This document shows, piece by piece, positions 1 through 8,843 of a stretch of DNA of 64,000 nt (position 1 is its first letter; the number at the start of each line of letters is the position of its first letter). The stretch is from NCBI GenBank assembly GCA_017999985.1, contig JAGNKU010000001.1, positions 611,276 through 675,275 of the forward strand, given 5' to 3'. The notes beneath the pieces are model-generated. The model was not told the origin of the DNA. It ran no database searches and was given only the letters and a program-made list of their open reading frames with translations. This DNA is from Phycisphaerae bacterium. GTDB taxonomy: Bacteria > Planctomycetota > Phycisphaerae > UBA1845 > Fen-1342. The translations under genes were made by a program, and so were the position numbers.

Positions 1-798
1 GAAGAAGTGCCGAGCGCGGCGCTGCCGTTCGAGGCACCGGTCACGGACGGACAGGCAGTCGCGTGGGCGGTCGAGCGGCTGCTGGCGGAGCTGTTCACGC
101 AGTTGCGCCGACGGGAGCTGGCGCTGCGGCGGCTGGTGTGCGTGCTGTATGGCGAGCGCATCCCGCCGCGCGTGGTCACCATCGGGCTGGCGCGGGCATC
201 GCGCGTGCCGGAGCATGTCGGGAAGCTGCTGCACCAGCGCCTGGAGTCGGTGGATCTGGCGCCCGGCGTAACCGGCCTGCGCCTGGTGGCTCGCGAGACG
301 TCGCGCTGGACCGCCGGGCAGATCGGGCTGTTCGAGCCGTGCACGCCGGACGATGACGAGGCCCTCGGTTGCCTGGTGGATCGCGTCGTCGGGCGTCTGG
401 GGTATGACGCGGTGGTGCGGCCGCGGTTGCTGGATGATCATCAGCCGGAGAGGGCGTTTCGGTATGTGTCGGTGGCCGAGGCAGGTTGTGCGGCGGAGGC
501 GGGTACGGAGGAGACGTATGCGTATGTTCCGGCCCGGCCGGTGTGCCTATTTGCGCGGCCGGTGCCGATTCGCGTGATTGCGCTGGTGCCCGACGGGCCG
601 CCGACGTGGTTCTGGTATTCGGGGCGCGAATACCGGGTGGCTAGCGCCCGGGGTCCGGAGCGGCTGGAAACGGCGTGGTGGCGTGGCCCGGACATGCGCC
701 GCGACTATTTTCGCGTGACGGCGGAGACCGGCGCGCAATTCTGGATTTTCCGCGCCCTGATCGAAGGGCAGTGGTTCCTGCACGGCGTGTTCGCGTAA
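1..798 (+). CDS. imuB: ImuB-like Y-family DNA polymerase, C-terminal part (5' truncated by window edge)
   Basis: The frame is open from base 1, so the gene begins upstream; the GTG at base 7 is probably an internal valine. The roughly 265 visible residues match the C-terminal half of ImuB/DinP-type Y-family proteins: a little-finger-like segment with GLARASR, then PGVTGLRL, then RLGYDAVVRPRLLDDHQPER, and the terminal block GPERLETAWW...RRDYFRV...FWIFR...GQWFLHGVFA that closes ImuB proteins. ImuB is known as a catalytically inactive polymerase relative that works with ImuA and DnaE2 in SOS mutagenesis. The catalytic palm lies outside the window, so activity cannot be judged. No dnaE2 follows; the next gene on this strand is a GPP34 protein. 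Family assignment is firm; the exact subtype is inferred. Confidence 0.82.
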   Translation, partial: EEVPSAALPFEAPVTDGQAVAWAVERLLAELFTQLRRRELALRRLVCVLYGERIPPRVVTIGLARASRVPEHVGKLLHQRLESVDLAPGVTGLRLVARETSRWTAGQIGLFEPCTPDDDEALGCLVDRVVGRLGYDAVVRPRLLDDHQPERAFRYVSVAEAGCAAEAGTEETYAYVPARPVCLFARPVPIRVIALVPDGPPTWFWYSGREYRVASARGPERLETAWWRGPDMRRDYFRVTAETGAQFWIFRALIEGQWFLHGVFA

Positions 799-918
799 AA
801 AACCGCGGCGCGGCGGTTCCAACATGGCGTGTGGTTTCTAATGGGCGGCCTGCCGCGCTTATGCTCTACTGCACATGGCCCGGTGCCCAACGGCGCCCCA
901 ACCGCGAGGAGAAGCCGC

Positions 919-1620
919 ATGACCGCACGCGACAGCGAACTATGCCTGCAAGAAGAGTTGCTGCTTCTGCTGCTGCGCGATGAGAAGGGTACGGTGGATC
1001 ACCGCGCCGGCATGTACCAGTTCGCGCTGGGAGGGGCCCTGCTCGCCGAACTGCTGCTGGCGGAGCGCGTGACCATCGCCGACGAAAAACGCCGGTTTGT
1101 CACCGTTGTGGAACCCGCGCTGCTGGGTGAACCCGTGCTCGACGACTGCCTGACGCGCCTGCGCGACGCAAAACGCCGGGCGAAAGCCGAGACCTGGGTT
1201 GCGCGTTTCGCCAACCTGCGCCGCCTGCGGCACCGCGTCGCGGCCGGGCTGTGCCGCCGCGGCGTGCTGCACGAGACCGAGGACCGCATCCTGTGGATCT
1301 TCACGCGCCGGCGCTACCCCGAGCGCGATCACCGCTACGAGCAGCGCATCATCAGCCGCCTCGACCGGGCGATCTTCAGCGATACGCAGCAGGTTGACGC
1401 CCGTACGGCCGCGCTGGTCGCGCTCGCGGACAGCGGGCATCTGTTGCCGATCGTGTTTGAGAAAAAGCGGCTGCGCGAGCGCCGCGCGCGGATCAAGGCC
1501 GTGGCCGCCGGCGACTATTCCAGCCGCGCGGTCCGCGCCGCGGTGCAGGCCGCCCGCGCCGCCGCCCAGGCGGCGATGGCCGCCGCGGTAATCGCGGCCA
1601 CGGCAGCGTCGACGAGTTGA
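919..1620 (+). CDS. GPP34 (GOLPH3-like) family phosphoprotein
   Basis: A 233-residue protein of the GPP34/GOLPH3 family: it opens with the family-like LCLQEELLLLLLRDEKGT, followed by a Gly/Ala-Leu stretch (FALGGALLAELLL), and has the WIFTRRRYPERD segment in the middle. Eukaryotic members bind phosphatidylinositol 4-phosphate at the Golgi; bacterial members have no settled role. The ATG at 919 is preferred over an in-frame start at 829 because GAGGAG lies seven bases upstream. The last 35 residues are an unusual Ala-rich, Arg-spaced tail (RAAVQAARAAAQAAMAAAV) that could form an amphipathic helix. It follows imuB by 120 bases and converges with proC, whose stop is 16 bases away. Family call is confident; function is unknown. 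Confidence 0.82.
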   Translation: MTARDSELCLQEELLLLLLRDEKGTVDHRAGMYQFALGGALLAELLLAERVTIADEKRRFVTVVEPALLGEPVLDDCLTRLRDAKRRAKAETWVARFANLRRLRHRVAAGLCRRGVLHETEDRILWIFTRRRYPERDHRYEQRIISRLDRAIFSDTQQVDARTAALVALADSGHLLPIVFEKKRLRERRARIKAVAAGDYSSRAVRAAVQAARAAAQAAMAAAVIAATAASTS

Positions 1621-1636
1621 GATCCCGTAGCGGGTG

Positions 1637-2455
1637 CTACGCCCCCAGCTCGCGGCTGCGGTGAAAGGCGGCCTCAACGCCGGCGATGATGTGCTCAAAG
1701 ACCTGGCTGTCGCGCATGGACGCGAGCGCGGCCGCCGTGGTGCCGCCCGGCGAAGTTACCTTTTCGCGCAGTGTGCCGGGGGCCTCACCGGACTCGAGCA
1801 TCATGCGTGCCGCGCCAAGCGCGGTCTGTTTCGCCAGCAGGCTCGCATAGTGCGGCGAGAGTCCGATGCGCTTCGCCGCCTCCATGAGCGCTTCCGTGAA
1901 AAAGTAGTAGTAGGCCGGTCCGGTCCCCGAGACGGCCGTGACGGCGTCCATGAGAGCCTCGTCGGTGATGTGCACGCTCTTGCCGCCAGCATCGAAGATC
2001 CGTTGCGCGCGCAGCAGGTCGGCCTCGCTGGCGTAGCGCCCGGCACACACGCCCGCCATGCCGGCCCCGACGTGCGACGCCAGGTTCGGCATGGTGCGCA
2101 CCACGCGGGCCTTGATCTGCGGAAAACACTCCTCCAGCGACCGCGTGGAGACGCCCGCCATGATCGACACGACCAAGTGATCCTCGCGGACCAGGTTCGC
2201 GAAATCGTGCACAGCGTCGCGATACTGCTGCGGCTTGACGGCCAGCAGAATGATGTAACTCTCGCGCACCAGGTGGCGATTGTCGTCGGTGGTTGTAATG
2301 TGAAAGCGCTGCTCAAAAAGCTGGCGGCGCTGTGGGTTCGGGTCCGAGGCGATGATGCGGTCCTCCAGCAGGATGCTGTTGCGGAGGATGCCGTGGACGA
2401 TGCCCTCGGCGGCATTGCCCGCCCCGATGACTCCGATCTCATACTGCGTGGGCAC
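1637..2455 (-). CDS. proC: Pyrroline-5-carboxylate reductase
   Basis: A 272-residue enzyme catalysing the last step of proline synthesis, NAD(P)H reduction of 1-pyrroline-5-carboxylate. The N terminus carries the Rossmann motif IGVIGAGNAAEGI; further on are VRTMPNLASHVGAG and the family signature around VSGTGPAYYYFF and TSPGGTTAAAL. The start is placed at GTG 2455 (VPTQYEIGV) because GAGGAG sits six bases upstream; an in-frame start at 2500 would add 15 residues unlike the family. It lies 56 bases downstream of the ParA-like gene on the same strand and may be co-transcribed with it. Length and motifs are normal. Confidence 0.93.
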   Translation of the reverse strand: MPTQYEIGVIGAGNAAEGIVHGILRNSILLEDRIIASDPNPQRRQLFEQRFHITTTDDNRHLVRESYIILLAVKPQQYRDAVHDFANLVREDHLVVSIMAGVSTRSLEECFPQIKARVVRTMPNLASHVGAGMAGVCAGRYASEADLLRAQRIFDAGGKSVHITDEALMDAVTAVSGTGPAYYYFFTEALMEAAKRIGLSPHYASLLAKQTALGAARMMLESGEAPGTLREKVTSPGGTTAAALASMRDSQVFEHIIAGVEAAFHRSRELGA

Positions 2456-2511
2456 GGTGCGCTCCTCGCATAAACCCCGCGGCCCGCTCCCGCCGGCCAC
2501 GCCACTGCGAT

Positions 2512-3276
2512 CTACTCACCGGGTCGCGCTGCCGCGACGGGCGTTACGGGCGTGGCCGGCGGCGTCGGGGCGGGGGACGCGGGTACCAGCGGGTTGACGG
2601 GAGTGTTCGGCATGACGACGGCACTGGCCGGCAACGTCCGCGGCACCACGGTCAGCACGTCGTCAAACAGCCGCCGAATCTCGATCGCCGCGCGCCGGCC
2701 GCTGTCGCCCAGCTTCCAGACTACGGTGCCCTTGCCGCAGGCTTCGGCATAGGCCTGTCGGAGACAGAGGCACGTCCGCGCCAGTGGGAACCCGTATTTG
2801 CCGACGGCCTCCATCGCGATCTGGGCCAGGCGCGTGCGCGGCTGCACGCGGTTCAGGATCGTCACGACCTGGGGACGCTCCGTACGATGCACGCGCAGCC
2901 GGAGGTTGTAGAGCATCCGCGCCGTGCGATACGAGGCGCGCACATCCATCATCGACGGCCCGATCGGCAGCAGCACCAGGTCGGCGGCCGCCGCCAGCAC
3001 CACCGTCTCCGCGCTCAGTGCCGCCGGCCCATCCGCGAGCACGACGTCGTAGACCGCACTGAGCCGCGGCAGGCGCTCATTCAGCTGGGCGACCGTCTCG
3101 CAGCGCTCGATGCGCAGGCCCGGCGCGGCCTGCGCCAGCCACTCAGACGTGCTCGCCTGGGCGTCGGCGTCGACCACCGCCAACCGGACCCCGCGCTCGC
3201 GCAACCAGACGGCGGCGTGGACGGCAATCGTGGACTTCCCCACGCCGCCCTTGCTGTTTACAACTGCGACAAACAT
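2512..3276 (-). CDS. ParA/MinD-like ATPase
   Basis: A 254-residue P-loop ATPase. Residues 8-16 form the deviant Walker A box SKGGVGKST with both lysines, followed by the switch-like VVDADAQAST and a Walker B-like VVLADGPAAL. It is closest in look to stand-alone ParA proteins that act in partitioning or in positioning cellular machines. The C-terminal 40 residues are a Pro/Ala/Val low-complexity tail (PNTPVNPLVPASPAPTPP). No ParB gene or parS-like site was seen nearby, so a chromosome-partition role is not supported. It starts 12 bases after the diguanylate cyclase stop, implying one transcript; a role in localising motility or signalling proteins is only a guess. Confidence 0.8.
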   Translation of the reverse strand: MFVAVVNSKGGVGKSTIAVHAAVWLRERGVRLAVVDADAQASTSEWLAQAAPGLRIERCETVAQLNERLPRLSAVYDVVLADGPAALSAETVVLAAAADLVLLPIGPSMMDVRASYRTARMLYNLRLRVHRTERPQVVTILNRVQPRTRLAQIAMEAVGKYGFPLARTCLCLRQAYAEACGKGTVVWKLGDSGRRAAIEIRRLFDDVLTVVPRTLPASAVVMPNTPVNPLVPASPAPTPPATPVTPVAAARPGE

Positions 3277-3288
3277 GCCGCCCGGTCC

Positions 3289-4833
3289 CTAATGTCTGGT
3301 TGCAGGTGGCGCCGCGGCACTACGCGGCGCCGCTTCTACGACATGCGGTTCAGGTCCACTGCACGCGGGCGCGATCGGCGGCTCCGCCGTGCGCGGCAGG
3401 TGCTCCGTGAAGCGCGTCGCGCCCGGGGCCCGCAGCTCGCCGGCGGGCGCTGCGCCCAGCCGGATCGTGGCCTGCGGTGGCGGCGGACTCTCCGGCGTGT
3501 GGCAGACGAACTTGTCGCGCCCCTGCTGCTTGGCGGCGTACATCGCCCGATCGGCGGCGTCGATGAGTTGTCGCGCGTCCCATCCGCGGCACCATTCAGC
3601 CGCGCCGATGCTGGCGGCAATCGGCAGCGGCGTGTCCTGGTACTGCGCCGCGTCCTCGTGGATCGAATCCAGCAGCCGCCGGGCGACCTGTTGCGCGCCC
3701 TGCAAATCGGTGGCGGGCAGCATAATGATGAACTCGTCGCCGCCGACGCGGGCCGCGCCGTCGAACTGCCGCAGCACGCCGCTGATCCGCCCGGCCAGGT
3801 GCCGCAAGAGGCAGTCGCCGGCGGCGTGACCGGCGCGGTCGTTCACGGCCTTCAGGCCGTCGAGATCGAGCATGAGGATGGAGAGCGTGGCGCCGAAGCG
3901 CTCGGCGCGGTGGATTTCCTTCTCCAGCGCTTCCATCATCCAGCGCTGGTTGAACAGGCCGGTCAGGCTGTCCACGCGGGCTTCGAGTCGTGATTGCTCG
4001 AAGGCGCAGGCGTGGTGCACGGCCCGGCCGAGGAAGGCCAGAATCTCCTCCAGCGGCAGGCCGACCTCGGTCTGGATCGTGCGGGCACAGCCACTGAAGC
4101 AGAGCACCCCCCACAGGCGGCCCGCGCTTTGCAGCGGCGCGACCAGGCAAGCCTCGTCCGGGTACGGTCGCGGCACGTCCCGGTTGATACCGTGACTGGC
4201 GCGTTGCGCGCCCGCACGGTCCGTGCGGAGGATATGCCCCGTGCGGGCGACCGCCGCCATCAAGCTGGTCTGCACTGCGTCCAGGCGCACGGTCAGATCA
4301 ATGGGGCGTGTGTGTGTAGTTTCGGCCAGTGTCAGCACGTCCTGGCCGGGGCCGCGCAGGTACAGTGAGGCGTCACGGTAGCCCAGGCGCGGCGGCAGGC
4401 TACTCACGCACTGGCGGCACAACGCCTTCAGGTCGAGTTCGAGAAACTCGAGCAGCCACGCCGGCAGCGGGCGGCCACCGCTCGGGCCGACCATCAGCGG
4501 CGCGCCGGGTGTCGATGCCGGCACGCCGGCCCAGAGGACCTCGAGCACGGCCGGCGAGCAGGGTTTGCGGATGAAGCGGCCCGCGGCGAGCCCGCCTGGG
4601 AGCGGTTGTTGGAATGAATGGAAGTAGACGCGCTGCCGGGCGGTGGGGGCGGCGGTGCCGGGGGTCGTGTCCAGGTCGATCCAGACCTGCGCGACCTCCA
4701 ACGGGCCGCACTGCGCAACTTCATCCGAGCCAAGGCATTGGAGCAGGCAGCGCGGGGGACGGCGGCGGGCCACCGCGGCCCGGAACGACCGGTCGTCGGT
4801 GATCAGCAGCACATCCGTGTGTCGTCCGGGCAT
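3289..4833 (-). CDS. Diguanylate cyclase: degenerate receiver, GAF-like and GGDEF domains
   Basis: A 514-residue protein predicted to make cyclic di-GMP from two GTP. Residues 1-105 look like a degenerate receiver domain (VLLITDD near the start, an RKP near 89-91). Residues about 125-280 look GAF-like (YLRGPG, then EACLVAPLQSAGRLWGVLCF). Residues 285-445 are a GGDEF domain with intact GGDEF at 364-368 and an RQFD product-inhibition site at 355-358, exactly five residues before the active site. The final 65 residues are Pro/Ala-rich. Catalysis and feedback control should therefore both be intact. It heads a leftward group with the ParA-like gene and proC and is divergent from the flagellar block, suggesting a motility/attachment switch. 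A sigma28-like motif lies 30-60 bases upstream. Confidence 0.9.
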   Translation of the reverse strand: MPGRHTDVLLITDDRSFRAAVARRRPPRCLLQCLGSDEVAQCGPLEVAQVWIDLDTTPGTAAPTARQRVYFHSFQQPLPGGLAAGRFIRKPCSPAVLEVLWAGVPASTPGAPLMVGPSGGRPLPAWLLEFLELDLKALCRQCVSSLPPRLGYRDASLYLRGPGQDVLTLAETTHTRPIDLTVRLDAVQTSLMAAVARTGHILRTDRAGAQRASHGINRDVPRPYPDEACLVAPLQSAGRLWGVLCFSGCARTIQTEVGLPLEEILAFLGRAVHHACAFEQSRLEARVDSLTGLFNQRWMMEALEKEIHRAERFGATLSILMLDLDGLKAVNDRAGHAAGDCLLRHLAGRISGVLRQFDGAARVGGDEFIIMLPATDLQGAQQVARRLLDSIHEDAAQYQDTPLPIAASIGAAEWCRGWDARQLIDAADRAMYAAKQQGRDKFVCHTPESPPPPQATIRLGAAPAGELRAPGATRFTEHLPRTAEPPIAPACSGPEPHVVEAAPRSAAAPPATRH

Positions 4834-4864
4834 CGCAGTTCCACTTTGCGCTTACCAATGCGCT

Positions 4865-4893
4865 TTATCGGGGGCCGGCAGCAAATAACTGTA
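4865..4893 (-). promoter_or_regulatory. Candidate sigma28 (FliA) promoter for the diguanylate cyclase
   Basis: Read on the minus strand, TACA is followed by 17 bases and CCCGATAA. This resembles the flagellar sigma28 pattern (TAAA, about 15 bases, GCCGATAA), with a spacer two bases longer. The predicted start would lie about 25 bases before the ATG at 4833. The same T-N-A, 17 bases, CCGATA arrangement occurs near flgM and near the small gene before fliA. It is a short motif in GC-rich DNA, so chance is not excluded. Confidence 0.35.
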
Positions 4894-5031
4894 GTCCGCG
4901 CGCGGTCTCGCCCGCGGCGGGGAAGCGCAATTTTGATGTGCCGACCGGCAGGAATCGACCGATAGGAAGGGGCGCTGCGGCGTCGCGCCGCAGCCGCGCT
5001 GAACGTGCAGGATGCAGGTGCAACGCTCAGG

Positions 5032-7395
5032 ATGAGCAAGCCGCGGATGTTCAACTCGCTCGGCGAACTGCTGGCCGGCCGCTGGCAGATTCCGCTCGCG
5101 CTGGTGGCGGCGGCGGCGGTCGGGTTCGCGCTCTACCGCGCCAGACCGCAGCCCCCCCAAGTCGACCTGCAGACCGTTCTGACCGACCTCACCGTACTCG
5201 AGGAAACCTCCGGCGTGACCGCGGCCGCCAACGCCGCCGCCAATCTGCTGGAGCTGAAGCCGCCCCTGCCGCCCGAGCAGCGCGCCGCGTTGCACGACCG
5301 CGTGGCGGAGTTGCTGTTTCGGGCCGAGCGTGATCAGGCCACGCACCGCGCGGAAAACGCCCGCCGGCTGCTGGAGCATGATCGCGCGGCGCAGGCCCTG
5401 GGCGTGCCGACCGCGCCGGAGAAGCTGCTGCGCGCCGCGCTGGCGCGGCAGTGGCTCGGCGAAAACGACGCGGCCAGCGCCGGGCTGCAGGCCGCCCTGG
5501 CCGCCGGGCTGCGGGCGAAGGATCGCTGGACGGCACGGCGGGCACTGGTCGAACTGCTCGTCGGCGACCCGAAACAACGCACGGCGGTGCTGGAGGACGT
5601 GCTGCGCGAGGATGACGTCAGCGCGGCCCAGCAATGGTGGGCGCTGCACACGGCGGTGAGCGACGCGCTCGCGGGCGACGACCCCGCCCGGGCGCGGGAG
5701 TTGCTCACCGCGTACGGTGACGGGCTGAAGAACTCGGATCTCAAGGGCTACCTGGACTACCTCTGGGCGTGCGTGGCGCTGCATGAGGGCCGCCCGGAAG
5801 AGGCCGGCCCGATGATGCGCTGGGTGGACACGTGGCTGAAGCGCGGTCGCCGGGCCAGTCAGGAGCTGGATGGGCTCGCGCACCTGCCCAGCCTGAACAG
5901 TTGGCTCGCGGGGCGGATTGCCCTGGCGCAGCGCCAGCCGGCCGATGCGCTGGTGGCGTTCGACGAAGCCCTGGAGTTTCACCCGGGTCCGGAGCTGCGG
6001 ATCGCCGTGCACACCGGGCGCGGACTGGCGCTGGCCGCGCTCGAACAGCATTCCGAGGCGCTGGCCGCGTTCCAGGTGGCCGTGGATGAGGCCCGGCGCG
6101 CCCCCGCGCGTCATCAGCGGGCGCTCACCGAGCTCCAGCAGGCTGTCACGCAGCTCGCCTTCGCGCAGCAGTCCGCTCGCAACCGGCCGGCGACGCTCGA
6201 CTATCTGACGCTGGCAGCCGCGCTGACGCCGGACACGGACCCGGAGAGGCAACTGGAACTGTTCGAGCAGTTGGGCCGCGAATATCAGGCCGCGGCGGCA
6301 GCGGAAAGCGATCCAGACGTGCGGCGCCGCGACTGCGGGCAGGCTGGGCACTACCTGGAGCGTGCGGCCCAGCGGGCCCGTTTCGACGAGACGCGCCTGG
6401 CGGCGCTGTTGTGGAACGCGGCGAACGAGTACGACCGGGCGGGGCGGGTCCACGACATGCAGCGCATGCTGCGGCAATTCATCGCTGGGCGGACTAACCA
6501 CCCGGCGATGCCGCGGGCCGTCCTGCAAATGGCCCGCGCGTACGACATGTTCGGCGACGTCGACGGGGCGCTGACCTGGTACCAGCGCGTGATTGACGAG
6601 TACCCGCGGCTGGAGGAGGCGGCGCGCGCCAAGGTGCTGCAGGCGGGGGTCCTGGTATCGCTGGGGGTGGAGCATTTCCCGGTCGCCGAGCAGACGCTCA
6701 CCAACCTGCTCGCCGACGGCAGCGTCGCGCCGAGTGCGGCCGTGTACCGCGACGCGCTGCTGGCGTTGTGCGAGTTGGTTTACCACCAGGAGCGGTTCGC
6801 CGAGGCCATCGGCCGGCTGCAGGACTTCCTGGCGCTGTATCCCGAGGATCCGGAGCAGTACCGCGCGCGGTTCATGCTGGCCGACGCGCACCGGCGCAGC
6901 GCGTACGTGCTGCGCGACCGGCCGCCGGCCAGCGAGCCCAGCCTGGCGGTGGCCGCGGAGAGCCGGCAGCGCTTCCAGCGCGCCGCGGATCTGTTTGACG
7001 AGCTGCTGGGCGATCTGGGCACCGTGGCCCGTCCGGACGCGGCGCTCCGCCTGTATGCGCGGCTGGCCCTGTTCTACCGGGGGGATTGTCTGTTCGAGCT
7101 GAACGACCCGGACACGCTGCAGGCGGCGCTGGCCGTCTATCGCGCCGCCGCGGCCCGCTACGACACCGAGCCCGCGGCGCTCACCGCGCAAGTCCAGGCG
7201 GCCAACACGCTATTGCGCCTGGGCGACGTGACCGAGGCCGCCCGGGCGGTGGAGCGGGCCCGCTGGCTGCTGCGCAGCATTCCGGCCGAGGCTTTCACGC
7301 GACTCAACGGCGGGAGCCGGGCCGAGTGGGAGCAGTTCCTCTCCGTGCTTTCGTCGTCGGACCTGTTTCAGACCGTGTTTGCCGCCCGACCGTGA
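5032..7395 (+). CDS. Membrane-anchored TPR-repeat protein at the head of the flagellar block
   Basis: A 787-residue protein with a single N-terminal membrane segment (about residues 20-36, IPLALVAAAAVGFALY) after a short positive region, then a long alpha-helical domain of tetratricopeptide-like repeats, e.g. DGALTWYQRVIDEYP, ADALVAFDEALEFHP and YHQERFAEAIGRLQDFLALYP. ATG 5032 is chosen; an in-frame GTG at 5005 would add nine residues. No catalytic motif was seen, so it is probably a periplasm-facing scaffold or assembly factor. Its stop is 29 bases from the FlgN-like gene, so it is likely co-transcribed with the flagellar regulators. I do not recognise a named orthologue. Confidence 0.75.
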   Translation: MSKPRMFNSLGELLAGRWQIPLALVAAAAVGFALYRARPQPPQVDLQTVLTDLTVLEETSGVTAAANAAANLLELKPPLPPEQRAALHDRVAELLFRAERDQATHRAENARRLLEHDRAAQALGVPTAPEKLLRAALARQWLGENDAASAGLQAALAAGLRAKDRWTARRALVELLVGDPKQRTAVLEDVLREDDVSAAQQWWALHTAVSDALAGDDPARARELLTAYGDGLKNSDLKGYLDYLWACVALHEGRPEEAGPMMRWVDTWLKRGRRASQELDGLAHLPSLNSWLAGRIALAQRQPADALVAFDEALEFHPGPELRIAVHTGRGLALAALEQHSEALAAFQVAVDEARRAPARHQRALTELQQAVTQLAFAQQSARNRPATLDYLTLAAALTPDTDPERQLELFEQLGREYQAAAAAESDPDVRRRDCGQAGHYLERAAQRARFDETRLAALLWNAANEYDRAGRVHDMQRMLRQFIAGRTNHPAMPRAVLQMARAYDMFGDVDGALTWYQRVIDEYPRLEEAARAKVLQAGVLVSLGVEHFPVAEQTLTNLLADGSVAPSAAVYRDALLALCELVYHQERFAEAIGRLQDFLALYPEDPEQYRARFMLADAHRRSAYVLRDRPPASEPSLAVAAESRQRFQRAADLFDELLGDLGTVARPDAALRLYARLALFYRGDCLFELNDPDTLQAALAVYRAAAARYDTEPAALTAQVQAANTLLRLGDVTEAARAVERARWLLRSIPAEAFTRLNGGSRAEWEQFLSVLSSSDLFQTVFAARP

Positions 7396-7424
7396 CGGCC
7401 CGTGTTCCGCAGAGGAGCAAGCGT

Positions 7425-7895
7425 ATGAGCACCACCCTCACCAGCCAACTGGATCCGAACCGGCTGATTGCCCTGCTCGAGCAACAGCGCGATCTGTACC
7501 TGAAGCTGCGCGAGTTGAGCGACAAGCAGCGCTCGATGATCGCGGGCGACCGCCCGGAACTCCTGCTGCACATCCTGCGCGATCGGCAGGACCTCGTGAC
7601 TTCGCTGGCGCGGCTGAACGACCAGTTGTCGCCGTTCCGCCGCAACTGGGACGCGATGTACTCCGCGCTGCCGGATGAGCGCCGCGCGCAGGCTTCAGGG
7701 CTGCTGCAGGAGATCAACGGATTGCTGCGGGTGATCCTGCGCACCGACCAGGAAGACGGCGCGCTGCTGTCGGCCCGCAAGCAGGCCACGGCGCTCGACA
7801 TCGCCAGCACGACGGGCGGGCGGAGCGTGAACGCCGCCTACGCGCGCCAGGGCGGCGCGGGCGCGGGACCCGCGGCGGCGGATATCACGGGCTGA
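7425..7895 (+). CDS. flgN: FlgN-like flagellar export chaperone
   Basis: A 156-residue, mostly helical protein with the layout of FlgN chaperones: an N-terminal helix LIALLEQQRDLYLKLREL, a central segment with RQDLVTSLARLNDQL, and a helix ending in LLQEINGLLRVILRTDQED, followed by a flexible Gly/Ala tail. FlgN escorts hook-filament junction proteins FlgK and FlgL to the export gate. The ATG at 7425 follows AGAGGAG by seven bases. It lies between the TPR protein and the sensor kinase in one rightward transcript. FlgN sequences are poorly conserved, so the name rests on size, helical pattern and context; flgK and flgL are not in the window. Confidence 0.65.
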   Translation: MSTTLTSQLDPNRLIALLEQQRDLYLKLRELSDKQRSMIAGDRPELLLHILRDRQDLVTSLARLNDQLSPFRRNWDAMYSALPDERRAQASGLLQEINGLLRVILRTDQEDGALLSARKQATALDIASTTGGRSVNAAYARQGGAGAGPAAADITG

Positions 7896-7932
7896 CGCGG
7901 TGCGGCCCGCGCGAGACCTGACGGAGTGAACG

Positions 7933-8829
<897 letters not shown>

Positions 8830-8843
8830 GCCAAGGAGGCCCC

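Noticed and set aside
2512-3276. ParA-like gene as part of a parAB partition locus
   Set aside because: No parB or parS-like inverted repeats nearby; neighbours are a diguanylate cyclase and proC.
4834-5031. Sigma54 promoter in the cyclase-TPR gap (GGCACATCAAAATTGC on the minus strand)
   Set aside because: Spacing between GG and GC is 12 instead of 10 bases, which abolishes sigma54 recognition.
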